The notes beneath the pieces are model-generated. The model saw only the letters and a program-made list of their open reading frames with translations. It did no database searches and was not told the origin of the DNA. Positions 33,075 through 43,192 of a stretch of 64,000 nucleotides of DNA are shown one piece after another. This stretch comes from Selenomonas ruminantium subsp. ruminantium ATCC 12561. GTDB taxonomy: Bacteria; Bacillota; Negativicutes; Selenomonadales; Selenomonadaceae. Position 1 is the first letter of the stretch, and each line of letters starts with the position of its first letter. The translations under genes were made by a program, and so were the position numbers. The stretch is from NCBI RefSeq assembly GCF_000424065.1, contig NZ_KE384126.1:14637-78636 (forward strand). Reading direction: 5' to 3'.

Positions 33075-35162
33075 ATGGCTGCACAACAGGCAGCTGCCCC
33101 AAATGCTGTTTTTGGCAAGGGCAGTTTCGTTCAAAAATACAGCGATGTTATGATAGCGGTAGCTATCGTGACTATCGTTGTCATGATGATTATTCCGCTG
33201 CCGACATTGCTGCTGGATATGCTGATCTGCTTGAATATCACCATCGCATTATTGCTGGTTATGTCGGTAATCTATAACAAAGAAGCTTTGGACTTATCGA
33301 TTTTTCCGTCGTTGCTGCTCATTACTACTTTGTTCCGGCTGGCACTGAATATATCGTCTACGCGTCTTATTCTGCTGGATGGTTATGCCGGAGAAGTAAT
33401 CACGGCATTTGGTAATTTCGTTGTCGGTGGTAATCCGGTAGTCGGCTTTATCATGTTCGTCATTCTGGTTGCCATTAACTTTATTGTTATCACGAAAGGT
33501 TCGGAACGTGTGGCTGAAGTATCGGCACGTTTCACCTTGGACGCAATGCCCGGTAAGCAGATGTCTATTGATGCTGACCTCAACCAGGGGGCTATCACCG
33601 ATGCAGAAGCGAAGATTCGCCGTGAGAAAATCCAGCATGAAGCGGATTTCTTCGGTGCCATGGACGGTGCTTCCAAGTTCGTAAAGGGCGATGCGATTGC
33701 CGCAATCATCATTATGTTGATCAATATTGCCGGCGGTTTTGTCATCGGCATGATGCAGCGCAATATGGAAGCGGTGCAGGCCTTGCAGACCTATACTTTG
33801 CTCACCGTAGGTGAAGGTCTGGTCAGCCAGATTCCAGCCCTGCTCATCTCGACGGCTACAGGTCTTATCGTTACCCGCGCAGGGGCTGAAGGGAACTTGG
33901 GCAGCGACATTGTAGCCCAGCTTTTCCATAATGACCGCATATTCTTTATTCTGGGTGGTGTCTTGGTATTCTTCTCAGTAGTACCAGGCCTTCCGGGGAT
34001 TCCGTTCTTTGCACTGGCCTTGTTCTGTTTCCTGATTGGCCGTCTGCTGAAACAGCAGACCGAGGTCAAGACGGAAGTTCAGCAGGAAGAAAAGAAAGTT
34101 CAGGAAAAGAAGAAGGCGACCACACCGGAAAATATTGTTTCCCTGCTGCAGGTTGACCCCATGGAACTGGAAATCGGCTATTCTTTGATTCCTTTAGTGG
34201 ATACCGGTCAGGGCGGCGATTTGCTTGACCGTATCGTTATGATTCGCCGCCAGTGTGCTTTGGAATTGGGCTTGGTGGTGCCGACCATTCGCATTCGCGA
34301 TAACATTCAGATAAAGCCCAATGCCTATATCATCAAGCTGAAGGGGATAGAGGTTGCCAAGGGCGAATTGATGCTGGACCATTATCTGGCCATGAATTCC
34401 GGAACGGTTTTTGAGGAAGTTCCAGGGATTGAAACAACAGAGCCGGCCTTTGGCCTGCCCGCTTTATGGATTCCGGAGAGTGAACGTGAACAGGCAGAAT
34501 TGAATGGTTATACGGTAGTAGATGCGGTGTCTGTATTGGCCACGCATCTTACTGAAGTCATCAAGCAGCATGCCGATGAAATTTTGGGCCGTCAGGAAAC
34601 GCAAAATCTCATCGAAAATCTCAAAAAATCCAATCAGGCATTGGTGGACGAAGTCGTTCCAGACCTGTTGAATGTAGGCGAAATCCAAAAAGTGCTGTCC
34701 AACCTTTTGCGGGAGCGCATTTCCATTCGCGATATGAGTACCATCTTGGAAGTTTTGGCAGACTATGGCCGTGCAACCAAGGACACGGAAATACTCACGG
34801 AGTATGTCCGGCATGCTATGGCACGTCATATCACTCAGCAGAACGTGCAAAATGGGACACTTCCCTGCATCACCTTGGACCCGGCTTTGGAAAACCGTAT
34901 TGCCGGTGGCGTACAGCGTACCGAACATGGTTCCTATGTAAGCATCGATCCGGATTCCATGCAAAAGCTGATTACGGCACTCAATACGGAACTGCCGAAG
35001 CTTACCAATATGGGCTATCAGCCAATTGTGCTGACCAGTCCGGCCGTGCGTTTATATTTCCGCAAGCTGGTGGAGCGGTCCGTTCCCGGACTTATCGTCT
35101 TGTCTCATGCGGAGATTGATCAGAGCGTTGAGATTCAAATTCTTGGGGTGGTGAAGATTTAA
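33075..35162 (+). CDS. flhA: Flagellar export gate protein FlhA
   Basis: A 695-residue protein. Eight N-terminal membrane segments contain the FHIPEP loop region (ERVAEVSARFTLDAMPGKQM). A linker of about 30 charged residues near 330 leads to the cytoplasmic ring domain that docks chaperone-substrate complexes. GGAGAAGC precedes the ATG. flhF follows after 1 bp. Confidence 0.96.
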   Translation: MAAQQAAAPNAVFGKGSFVQKYSDVMIAVAIVTIVVMMIIPLPTLLLDMLICLNITIALLLVMSVIYNKEALDLSIFPSLLLITTLFRLALNISSTRLILLDGYAGEVITAFGNFVVGGNPVVGFIMFVILVAINFIVITKGSERVAEVSARFTLDAMPGKQMSIDADLNQGAITDAEAKIRREKIQHEADFFGAMDGASKFVKGDAIAAIIIMLINIAGGFVIGMMQRNMEAVQALQTYTLLTVGEGLVSQIPALLISTATGLIVTRAGAEGNLGSDIVAQLFHNDRIFFILGGVLVFFSVVPGLPGIPFFALALFCFLIGRLLKQQTEVKTEVQQEEKKVQEKKKATTPENIVSLLQVDPMELEIGYSLIPLVDTGQGGDLLDRIVMIRRQCALELGLVVPTIRIRDNIQIKPNAYIIKLKGIEVAKGELMLDHYLAMNSGTVFEEVPGIETTEPAFGLPALWIPESEREQAELNGYTVVDAVSVLATHLTEVIKQHADEILGRQETQNLIENLKKSNQALVDEVVPDLLNVGEIQKVLSNLLRERISIRDMSTILEVLADYGRATKDTEILTEYVRHAMARHITQQNVQNGTLPCITLDPALENRIAGGVQRTEHGSYVSIDPDSMQKLITALNTELPKLTNMGYQPIVLTSPAVRLYFRKLVERSVPGLIVLSHAEIDQSVEIQILGVVKI

Positions 35163-35163
35163 G

Positions 35164-36555
35164 TTGCAGATAAAAGTAGTGAAAGCACCCTCCATGAAGG
35201 AAGCCATGGAGCAGGTCAAAGAGGAACTGGGCCGAGATGCGGTCATATTGCATACCAAAAAATACCGTGAAGGCGGCTTCATGGGATATAAAGGTAAAGA
35301 GGTAGTGGAGGTAACTGCTGCGATTGAAGAAAACGCTCAGGATAATCAGTTGAAGAGCCGTGCCAAAAGGAGTATTTCTACTGAGCCTGAACGTCAGACG
35401 GGCAATCGATTGGATATTGTGTCTAAAGCAGCACCGATGCCCAATACGATATTATCTCAATATAAGACAAATGGGACAGAAGCAGGAGTACATATGGCAG
35501 AAGCACCCATTACAGCACCGGTTTTTAAACCATTGACTCCTGAGAATGCAGGGGAAAATCTACAAGCATCAGGTATGATGACCTCAGACACAGTTGAAGA
35601 AGTAAATGTAGCAACAAAGGAAGATGGACAAGTGACTCCCGTAAATGATATGCAGTCTGTGGTACAGCCTGTGATGATTGCTTCCAATCCGGAAGATGCT
35701 GAAAAAATTCAAAGACTCGAAGCGGAATTAGCGCAAATGAAGACGCTTTTGACGCAGGTGATGAGCAAGGATCAACCGCAGGATGAAGTATCCCTGCAAG
35801 AGGCTTTGCGTCGTCAGGAAGTTGATGAAGACATATTAAAAGACATGGCGGCTAAGACTGCTGCCGGAGATATGTTGATGGATTCCCTGGATAAGCGGGC
35901 TCCTGAAGTGGTAGCAGGTTATCTGGAGGGCAAGATGAATTTTGCCGAGGGAATTACACTCAATAAACATGGCGTGCGGATTGTGGCCTTGATTGGTGCT
36001 ACAGGTGTAGGGAAAACCACGACACTTGCCAAGATTGCGGCCAGATTTGTGTTGGAAAGGAATATACGGGCAGCGCTGATAACGGCTGATACGTATCGCA
36101 TTTCCGCTGTTGAGCAGTTGAAAACCTATTCGGATATCATCGGCTTGCCATTGGAGATTGTTTATTCTCCAGATGAATTGAAGGTGGCTATCCATAAGCA
36201 TCGGGATAAAGATTTGATTCTCATTGATACTGCAGGTCGCAGCCAGCATAATGATTATCAAATGCGGGAACTGCAGGATTTCCTGGCTGTAGATTCCCGC
36301 ATTGAAAAACATTTGGTCATGAGTGCCACGACCAAAAACCGTGATGTGGCAGAAATCTTACAGAAATTTTCCGTTTGCGAACCGGGCAGGGTTATCTTTA
36401 CCAAAACAGATGAAACCAGTACTTTGGGGATGATTGTGAATCTTTTGGCCGACAAGGACATTTCTTTATCTTTTATGACCAACGGGCAGAGTGTACCCGA
36501 TGATATTATACCGGCTTCTGCTGATAAATTAGCTGCATTACTGTTGAGGGAATAA
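35164..36555 (+). CDS. flhF: Flagellar placement GTPase FlhF
   Basis: A 463-residue SRP-family GTPase that marks the site of flagellar assembly. The N-terminal B domain (MQIKVVKAPSMKEAMEQVKE) is followed by a variable linker (about 60-210) and an NG domain with GATGVGKTTTLAKIAARF, DTYRISAVEQLKTY, DTAGRS and TKTDET. The start is TTG 35164, directly after flhA. Selenomonads carry a lateral flagellar tuft, so FlhF/FlhG here may set an unusual position; that is speculation. Confidence 0.94.
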   Translation: MQIKVVKAPSMKEAMEQVKEELGRDAVILHTKKYREGGFMGYKGKEVVEVTAAIEENAQDNQLKSRAKRSISTEPERQTGNRLDIVSKAAPMPNTILSQYKTNGTEAGVHMAEAPITAPVFKPLTPENAGENLQASGMMTSDTVEEVNVATKEDGQVTPVNDMQSVVQPVMIASNPEDAEKIQRLEAELAQMKTLLTQVMSKDQPQDEVSLQEALRRQEVDEDILKDMAAKTAAGDMLMDSLDKRAPEVVAGYLEGKMNFAEGITLNKHGVRIVALIGATGVGKTTTLAKIAARFVLERNIRAALITADTYRISAVEQLKTYSDIIGLPLEIVYSPDELKVAIHKHRDKDLILIDTAGRSQHNDYQMRELQDFLAVDSRIEKHLVMSATTKNRDVAEILQKFSVCEPGRVIFTKTDETSTLGMIVNLLADKDISLSFMTNGQSVPDDIIPASADKLAALLLRE

Positions 36556-36556
36556 T

Positions 36557-37456
36557 ATGGGAGATCAGGCAGCAAGACTGCGTCAATTAGTCGACAAAAG
36601 TGAATATGAAGCTCAAGCGCCTGAAGTGTCTGATTCTCCGACGCTTTCATCTCTTGGCCCAAGGGTAATTGCTGTAACCAGTGGCAAAGGCGGCGTAGGG
36701 AAAACGAATATCACGGTGAATCTTGCCATAGCTTTAAAACAGGCAGGACAGCGGGTGCTGGTTATTGATGCTGACCTGGGGATGGCCAACGTGGATGTTG
36801 TGTTGGGCAGCATGTCCAAAAAGCATTTGCTGAATCTCCTGGAAAAAGATACGGCCTTAAAAGATGTTTTGATTGATGGTCCCTATGGAGTGCGCTACAT
36901 ATCTGGCGGCTCAGGTATTGAAAAAGCCGCTGATTTTACCTATGAAGAACGTCAGCGGCTTATGCAGAAGCTGACAGCTTGTGGGCAGATGGCGGATATT
37001 ATTTTGATCGATACGGGAGCTGGCTTGGGAAAAAATGTCATGGATTTTATCCTGGCAGCCGATGAAGTGCTGTTGGTGACGACACCTGAGCCAACCGCAC
37101 TGACTGATGCGTATGCAGTGCTCAAGGCGTATAGTATGTATGCTTCGCAAAAGAATATCAAGTTATTAGTGAATCGTGTATATGATGAGGCTGAAAGCCG
37201 TGAGGTTGTGGCAAAACTGCAGCAGACGTCTACTCGTTTTTTAAATATGCCTATCGATTGTGTAGGCTATATTTTTGAAGATAGTGCTGTGATGAAATCG
37301 GTGCGTCAACAGCAGCCGTTTTTGGCTGCACAGCCAGATACTGTGGCATCCAGATGTATTAAAGGTTTAGTCAACAGTATCTTGTATGGCAGTAAAATGA
37401 CGGTTAAACGTGGATGGAAGGGATTTTTACGGCAAATTTTTAATTTTGCACGTTAA
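36557..37456 (+). CDS. flhG: Flagellar number regulator FlhG (MinD-like ATPase)
   Basis: A 299-residue ParA/MinD-family ATPase with a deviant Walker A (TSGKGGVGKTNITVNLA), DADLGMANVDVVLG and LIDTGAGLGKNVMDF. The N-terminal segment RLRQLVDKS matches the DQAxxLR motif that stimulates FlhF GTPase. It starts 1 bp after flhF. A basic C-terminal amphipathic tail (KRGWKGFLRQIFNFAR) probably targets the membrane. Confidence 0.93.
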   Translation: MGDQAARLRQLVDKSEYEAQAPEVSDSPTLSSLGPRVIAVTSGKGGVGKTNITVNLAIALKQAGQRVLVIDADLGMANVDVVLGSMSKKHLLNLLEKDTALKDVLIDGPYGVRYISGGSGIEKAADFTYEERQRLMQKLTACGQMADIILIDTGAGLGKNVMDFILAADEVLLVTTPEPTALTDAYAVLKAYSMYASQKNIKLLVNRVYDEAESREVVAKLQQTSTRFLNMPIDCVGYIFEDSAVMKSVRQQQPFLAAQPDTVASRCIKGLVNSILYGSKMTVKRGWKGFLRQIFNFAR

Positions 37457-37474
37457 ACATGGAGGAACTTGATT

Positions 37475-38155
37475 ATGACAGGCGAATTAGTAAAAGCAAA
37501 GAAAATATTAAAAATTGGCCAGCGGGTCGAGTTCTATGTAGAAGGTGACGATAACCGCTATGCAAGCCGTATTGAGGACATTACTGAAGATACTTTAGAA
37601 GTGGCTATGCCGATGAGCAGGGCTGGGGTACCCATTATCCCTCGGGAGAATGAGAAAATTTATGGCGTGGCTGTTGGTGACCAATGCCGTTATCGTTTCT
37701 TTACGATGTTTAAGGGGAAGGGGCGCAAGGATGAGCGTATTCCAATATGGTACATCACATTTCCAGAGACTTTGGAACGTTTCCAAAACCGCGAGTTTGT
37801 ACGGGTTAAAGTTAATCTGAAAGCGAATGTAAGTATAGTGGATGATGATGGAACTATTCATGATAGTGAATTGGTACCTGTAGTAGATTTAAGTGGCGGG
37901 GGCATTTGTCTGGCCTTCAACCATGAAGTGGCTGAAAAAACAAAGGTCGGGCTGGAGCTTACTGGAATTCCGGGAGCCAGTACAATTGATGTCATGTGTC
38001 GTGTTGTACGCTGTTCGCCAGTAGAACGCTCTGATGGATTGGTGATTTATCATGTAGGGGCGGCTTTCCAGCATTTACCTCGGGCCACATCAAATAAGAT
38101 TGTTCGTTACTTATTTGCTGTACAGCGGGCTAATATTGCAAAGGGAATTAAATAA
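37475..38155 (+). CDS. YcgR-like PilZ-domain flagellar brake protein
   Basis: A 226-residue protein with an N-terminal YcgR-like domain and a C-terminal PilZ domain. Both c-di-GMP contact motifs are intact: REFVR (RxxxR) and DLSGGG (D/NxSxxG). Proteins of this type bind c-di-GMP and slow or stop the motor. ATG 37475 is chosen for the GGAGG 9 bp upstream. It lies between flhG and cheB, as ypfA/dgrA-like genes do in other Firmicutes. Confidence 0.88.
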   Translation: MTGELVKAKKILKIGQRVEFYVEGDDNRYASRIEDITEDTLEVAMPMSRAGVPIIPRENEKIYGVAVGDQCRYRFFTMFKGKGRKDERIPIWYITFPETLERFQNREFVRVKVNLKANVSIVDDDGTIHDSELVPVVDLSGGGICLAFNHEVAEKTKVGLELTGIPGASTIDVMCRVVRCSPVERSDGLVIYHVGAAFQHLPRATSNKIVRYLFAVQRANIAKGIK

Positions 38156-38213
38156 TCGTTAGCATGATAATGATGTAAGGAAAATTTTTGCCGGATAAAA
38201 AGAGGTGAGCGGG

Positions 38214-39449
38214 ATGATTCGAGTCTTGATCGCGGACGACTCTGCCTTTATGCGCAGAGTATTGTCGGATTTTTTTACCAAACAGCCGGACTTTGAAGTG
38301 GCAGGTACGGCGATAAATGGCAAGGAAGCCATAAACAAAGTGAAAGAGCTTAGTCCGGATTTGGTGACTATGGATGTGAATATGCCGATTATGGACGGGC
38401 TGAACGCTTTGGCCGTTATTATGGAGGAAAAACCTACCCCTGTATTGATGCTCAGCAGTCTGACCCAACAGGGGACGGAAGCCACAATACGGGCATTGAG
38501 CCTTGGGGCAGTTGACTTTATCAGTAAGGCAGGCGGCAGCATTTCCAAACTGGATTCCATAGAAGATGAGTTATTGGAGAAGTGTCGTAATGCAGCCAGA
38601 GCCAAGGTGCATAAAATACCGTATGTTCCCCAAAAAAGACTGGCAGATGCCAATCCCGTAAAAAACAATCCCGCACCGCCCGTAATGAAGCGCGTGGAAC
38701 TGCCTGTAAGGCAGGGCTTGAAGCTCAGAAGCACAGAACTGCCAACCACGTCACAAAATTCAGGCAATGCTGTTTTTGGCAGTAAACGGCCTAATCTTAT
38801 CTTGCAGGCCAGAGGAAAGCCTCAGCCTGCAGCAGCGAACAAGGTGACTCCGGTGGTCATGACCAGTATGGGGAGCGGCTCCAAAAAGCTGGTAGCAATT
38901 GGCACATCAACGGGAGGGCCACAGGCTTTGCAGCAGGTGATAACCCGCTTACCGGAAAATCTGCCCTGTGGCGTAGTGGTTGTCCAGCATATGCCAGCAG
39001 GCTTTACCAAGGCCTTGGCTGACAGGCTCAATACCATTTCACAGGTATCGGTAAAGGAAGCGGAAGACGGTGATGTGATTGAGCCAGGTCATGTATATAT
39101 AGCTCCCGGCAGTCATCATTTGCGCGTCAGGGAAGAAGGCAGCACGCGCAGGATTGTATTAGGGCAGGATCCTCCAGTAGGGAATCATCGGCCGGCCGTA
39201 AATGTCATGTATGATTCGGTAGCCTCGATTGGCAAGAATCTGGTGGCAGTTATCATGACAGGCATGGGATGCGATGGCTGTGAAGGCATGAAAAAAATCA
39301 AAGCCGCAGGCGGTTATAGTATCGCTCAGGACGAGCCTACCTGCGTGGTTTACGGGATGCCTAAAGCTGTGGTGGATGCAGGATTAGCCGATGAAATTAA
39401 GCCCGTACAAAACATAGCTCAGGCCATCGTCGAGGCTGTAAAGAGATAA
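38214..39449 (+). CDS. cheB: Chemotaxis protein-glutamate methylesterase CheB
   Basis: A 411-residue protein with an N-terminal receiver (IADDSAFMRR, LVTMDVNMPIMDG), a linker of about 90 residues, and a methylesterase/deamidase domain. The catalytic Ser is in GTSTGGPQALQ, His in VVQHMPAGFT and Asp in MTGMGCDGCEGM. ATG 38214 is preferred over GTG 38205 for its spacing to AAAGAGG. No cheR is present in the window. Confidence 0.95.
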   Translation: MIRVLIADDSAFMRRVLSDFFTKQPDFEVAGTAINGKEAINKVKELSPDLVTMDVNMPIMDGLNALAVIMEEKPTPVLMLSSLTQQGTEATIRALSLGAVDFISKAGGSISKLDSIEDELLEKCRNAARAKVHKIPYVPQKRLADANPVKNNPAPPVMKRVELPVRQGLKLRSTELPTTSQNSGNAVFGSKRPNLILQARGKPQPAAANKVTPVVMTSMGSGSKKLVAIGTSTGGPQALQQVITRLPENLPCGVVVVQHMPAGFTKALADRLNTISQVSVKEAEDGDVIEPGHVYIAPGSHHLRVREEGSTRRIVLGQDPPVGNHRPAVNVMYDSVASIGKNLVAVIMTGMGCDGCEGMKKIKAAGGYSIAQDEPTCVVYGMPKAVVDAGLADEIKPVQNIAQAIVEAVKR

Positions 39450-39470
39450 AAGGATATAGGGGGAATACAA

Positions 39471-41564
39471 ATGGATACCAATCAGTATATGGACATGTTT
39501 TTGGATGAATCTCATGAGCATTTACAGTCCTTGAACGAAGGCCTTTTAAGCTTGGAAGAAAATTCCGAAGACGTTTCAGTGGTAAACGATATTTTCCGTA
39601 ATGCACATACCCTAAAAGGCATGTCGGCAACCATGGGATATAATAAGATTGCTGAGCTGACACATGAAATGGAAGATGTGTTGGACCTTATCCGTAAGGA
39701 GCAGCTGAAACTTGACGAAGATATTATCGATACCTTATTCAAATGTCTGGACTCATTGGAACAGATGATTGACAGTGTAGCAAATGGTGAATCCGAAGAC
39801 GTAGTCGATGTAAGTGATTTGGTAGCCAAGTTAAGCTCCATTTCTAAGGGCGAACCGGCACCTGCTGCCGCACCTGCTGCACCCGCAGCGTCTGCAGCCG
39901 CACCTGCAGAAACGGCTGCTGCTCCGGCAATCCCCGGTATGGACCTTACCGATACGGATAAGGATATGCTCCGTCAGGCTAAAGAAGGCGGCATGATTGG
40001 TGTTCATATTCAGGTGACCCTGTCGGAAACCTGTTTGCTTAAATCCGCACGTTCTTACATGGTTATGAATGCTTTGGATGAACTAGGGGATGTAATTAAA
40101 TCTGTGCCTCCTGCAGAAGATTTGGAACAGGAGAAATTTGAACACAGCTTTGACATCCTGATGGTTACGGGCTCGGATAAAAAAGCTGTGGAAGACGCTT
40201 TGGGGACAATTTCGGAAATCGACAAATTGGTCGTGGAGATTGTCGACCCGGATAAGCCCGCAGCAGCACCGGCTCCAGCAGCGCCTGCAGCACCAGCACC
40301 AGCTCCGGCACCTGCAGCAGCACCTCCAGCAGCTCCAGCACCGAAACCTGCAGCACCGAAGCCTGCAGCCAAACCGGCGGCTAAACCTGCGGCTGCTGCC
40401 GCCAAGAAGGGGCATCAGAGCCAGTCCGTGCGTGTAGATATCGACAAACTGGATACGCTGATGAACCTTATGGGTGAATTGGTTATCAACAAAGTTCGTC
40501 TGGAGCAGATTGGTCAGGCACACCGTTTGGGTGAGCTCACCGAAACTTTGGAGCAGATGGACAGAGTTACCACCGACCTTCAGAACATTGTCATGAAAGT
40601 CCGCATGGTGCCGGTAAGCGCAGTATTCAACCGTTTCCCGCGCATGGTGCGTGACGTATCCAAAGAACTGAATAAGGAGATTAACCTGACCATTGAAGGT
40701 GAGGAAACAGAACTTGACCGTACTGTAATTGATGAAATCGGCGATCCGATTATGCATCTTTTGCGTAACTCCCTTGACCATGGTGTTGAGCACCCGGATG
40801 AGCGTGAAACAAAAGGTAAGCCCCGTACTGGTGAAGTAGGACTTATCGCCCGTCATGAAGGCAATAACGTGGTTATCATGGTTACTGATGATGGTAAAGG
40901 TATCGATGCCAGCAAGATTCGCAAAAAGGCTGTCGAAAAGGGCATGATTTCGCAGGAAGATGCAGACAAACTCGATGATGCAGATGCAGTTCGCCTGATT
41001 TTCCTTCCGGGCTTCTCCACTGCCGAGCAGATTACGGATATTTCCGGCCGCGGCGTAGGTATGGACGTTGTGCGCAGCAAGATTGAATCTCTGTCCGGTC
41101 ATGTAGATGTAGAAACCAAGATTGACGAAGGTTCCGTATTCAAGATCAAGCTGCCGCTGACGCTGGCTATTATTCAGGCCATGCTGGTTAAGGTGCAGGA
41201 AGAAATCTATGCAATTCCTTTGGGTTCCATCGACAGCACGATCAACATTCAGCCCACAGATATTAAGACGGTACGTAATCGGGAAGTTATTGTCCTGCGC
41301 GGTGAAATCATTCCGATTATCCGCATGGAAGAAACCCTGCAGATACCGCATGTGAAGGATTCGGATGAGATTTTCGTTGTAGTTGTACATGCCGGCGAAG
41401 CCAAAGCTGGTATCGTAGTAGACAATCTGATTGGCCAGCAGGAAATCGTTATCAAGACCCTGGGCAACCTCTTTACGGGGCTCAAGATGTTCTCTGGTGC
41501 AACGGTTCTCGGCGATGGCCGTGTAGCCCTGATTCTCGATGTGGCTACGATGATGCAGCAGTAA
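39471..41564 (+). CDS. cheA: Chemotaxis histidine kinase CheA
   Basis: A 697-residue kinase. It has a P1 HPt domain with the phosphorylated H46 (NAHTLKGMSATMG), a P2 CheY/CheB-docking domain (about 175-260), and P3 dimerisation. P4 ATPase motifs are LRNSLDHGVEHPDERE, VTDDGKGID and ISGRGVGMDVV, followed by a P5 CheW-like domain. Two Ala/Pro-rich linkers flank P2 (about 127-155 and 263-313), strongly biased in codon use and probably flexible tethers. Confidence 0.96.
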   Translation: MDTNQYMDMFLDESHEHLQSLNEGLLSLEENSEDVSVVNDIFRNAHTLKGMSATMGYNKIAELTHEMEDVLDLIRKEQLKLDEDIIDTLFKCLDSLEQMIDSVANGESEDVVDVSDLVAKLSSISKGEPAPAAAPAAPAASAAAPAETAAAPAIPGMDLTDTDKDMLRQAKEGGMIGVHIQVTLSETCLLKSARSYMVMNALDELGDVIKSVPPAEDLEQEKFEHSFDILMVTGSDKKAVEDALGTISEIDKLVVEIVDPDKPAAAPAPAAPAAPAPAPAPAAAPPAAPAPKPAAPKPAAKPAAKPAAAAAKKGHQSQSVRVDIDKLDTLMNLMGELVINKVRLEQIGQAHRLGELTETLEQMDRVTTDLQNIVMKVRMVPVSAVFNRFPRMVRDVSKELNKEINLTIEGEETELDRTVIDEIGDPIMHLLRNSLDHGVEHPDERETKGKPRTGEVGLIARHEGNNVVIMVTDDGKGIDASKIRKKAVEKGMISQEDADKLDDADAVRLIFLPGFSTAEQITDISGRGVGMDVVRSKIESLSGHVDVETKIDEGSVFKIKLPLTLAIIQAMLVKVQEEIYAIPLGSIDSTINIQPTDIKTVRNREVIVLRGEIIPIIRMEETLQIPHVKDSDEIFVVVVHAGEAKAGIVVDNLIGQQEIVIKTLGNLFTGLKMFSGATVLGDGRVALILDVATMMQQ

Positions 41565-41577
41565 GGAGGCAGTAACC

Positions 41578-42039
41578 ATGGCAAATGAAGAAAACAAACA
41601 GAATGATGAAGTGCAGGTCGTGGCGTTCAAGCTGCGTGATGAAGAATACGGTGTCAGCATCCTGAATGTGCAGGAAATCCGCAATATGACGGATATTACC
41701 CGTGTCCCCTTTGCCGCTGACTTCATCAAGGGCGTTATCAACCTGCGTGGCTCGGTGCTTCCTGTTATCGACTTGAAGAAACGTTTGGGGCTGGCAGAAA
41801 CTCCTTATACAGAAAATACCCGCATCGTTACGGTGACCATTGATGAACTCCATGTGGGCATGCTGGTGGATGCGGTTACAGAAGTTTTGACCATTGGCAG
41901 CAAGACCGTAGATACCAAGAAGGCCACTAATGACCGCAGCGGCTCCCGTTTCCTCAATGGCATAGGCAATGTAGATGGCAGACTTATCATTATGTTGAAC
42001 CTTGAAGAAATCATTGGCGCAACTGGCGATGGGAAGTAA
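41578..42039 (+). CDS. cheW: Chemotaxis coupling protein CheW
   Basis: A 153-residue adaptor linking receptors to CheA. The SH3-like fold shows EYGVSILNVQEIRN, GVINLRGSVLPVIDL and VGMLVDAVTEVLTI. AAGGAGG precedes the ATG. Confidence 0.95.
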   Translation: MANEENKQNDEVQVVAFKLRDEEYGVSILNVQEIRNMTDITRVPFAADFIKGVINLRGSVLPVIDLKKRLGLAETPYTENTRIVTVTIDELHVGMLVDAVTEVLTIGSKTVDTKKATNDRSGSRFLNGIGNVDGRLIIMLNLEEIIGATGDGK

Positions 42040-42059
42040 ATAAAAATGAGGTGTCTGAT

Positions 42060-42674
42060 ATGACCGATGAATTAAATCTTTCCGCCAATCAGCTGGATGC
42101 TTTGCGTGAGATTGGTAATGTTGGTGCTGGGAATTCGGCGACAGCCCTTTCCCAGGTCATCAACCGGAGAATTGACATGAATGTGCCAAAAGTGGCACTG
42201 GTACCGTTGGAAGTGGTTCCGGATTTGGTCGGTGGCCCCGATGCTGTAGTAGTAGGTATTTTCCTGCGTGTTTACGGCAAAGCGCCCAGTAATATCCTGT
42301 TCCTGCTTCCGCAGAAATCCGCCTTTTATTTGGTGGATACCCTGATGGGTAAACCCCATGGAGAAACCAATAGTTTGGACTTCATGGATGAATCTGCCCT
42401 GATGGAAATCGGCAATATTTTGTCTGGTGCATACTTAAATGCATTTTTTACCTTTACGAAAATTACTATGCTGCCCTCTATTCCGGCATTGGCTATGGAT
42501 ATGGCAGGTGCTCTGCTGAATGTCGTATTGGCACAGCTGGGGCAGATGGGGGATCAGGCATTGGTTATTGAAACCGAATTCCTGTCGGAAGATGATGGAA
42601 TCAATGGCCAGTTCTTCCTGGTACCTGATCCGGGTTCGTTGGAGACGATTATAAAAGCTGTAGGAGTTGAGTAA
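42060..42674 (+). CDS. cheC: CheY-P phosphatase CheC
   Basis: A 204-residue phosphatase with both active sites intact, DALREIGN and SALMEIGN (D/S-x3-E-x2-N). It removes phosphate from CheY-P and is stimulated by CheD in Bacillus and Thermotoga. ATG 42060 is chosen over GTG 42051 because of TGAGGTG 7 bp upstream. cheD starts 2 bp after its stop. Confidence 0.94.
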   Translation: MTDELNLSANQLDALREIGNVGAGNSATALSQVINRRIDMNVPKVALVPLEVVPDLVGGPDAVVVGIFLRVYGKAPSNILFLLPQKSAFYLVDTLMGKPHGETNSLDFMDESALMEIGNILSGAYLNAFFTFTKITMLPSIPALAMDMAGALLNVVLAQLGQMGDQALVIETEFLSEDDGINGQFFLVPDPGSLETIIKAVGVE

Positions 42675-42675
42675 T

Positions 42676-43161
42676 ATGGCAGATCTTATCCGAGTCGGTA
42701 TGGCCGACTATAAAGTTGGTTCTGCTCCGTCAACCATCATCAGCTATGGTCTTGGATCCTGTATCGGGATTTCTCTGTATGACCCGCAGACGAAAGTTGG
42801 CGGGCTACTGCATATCATGCTTCCCGACAGCACGCAGGCTCGTCCCACGGACAATCCAGCCAAATTTGCGGATACAGGATTACCGCTGATGCTTAGAGAT
42901 GTATTGGCACAGGGGGCGGTAAAAACGCGCCTTGTAGCTAAAATCGCTGGTGGAGCACAAATGTTTGCATTCCAGAATGCTACCGATATTATGCGTGTCG
43001 GCAGCCGTAATGCAGAGGCAGCCAAGAAGGTTTTGAGGGAACTGGGCATAAAATTGATTGCCGAAGATACTGGTGGCACCTATGGCCGTACGGTATCCAT
43101 TGACCTCAATGACGGTGTATATAAAGTTAAGACGATCGATAAAGGCGAGAAAACGATTTAA
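42676..43161 (+). CDS. cheD: Chemoreceptor glutamine deamidase CheD
   Basis: A 161-residue deamidase that converts receptor Gln residues to Glu and activates CheC. The catalytic Cys is in GLGSCIGISLYD and the His in LLHIMLPDS; KIAGGAQMF is also conserved. ATG 42676 is preferred to TTG 42667, which overlaps cheC. Confidence 0.95.
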   Translation: MADLIRVGMADYKVGSAPSTIISYGLGSCIGISLYDPQTKVGGLLHIMLPDSTQARPTDNPAKFADTGLPLMLRDVLAQGAVKTRLVAKIAGGAQMFAFQNATDIMRVGSRNAEAAKKVLRELGIKLIAEDTGGTYGRTVSIDLNDGVYKVKTIDKGEKTI

Positions 43162-43192
43162 CTTTCAGATTAAATGTGCAGGTGAAAATATT

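Noticed and set aside
40083-41741. 552-codon antisense frame opposite cheA
   Set aside because: It is a codon-bias shadow of cheA, which has complete P1-P5 domains; the antisense product has no recognisable domain.
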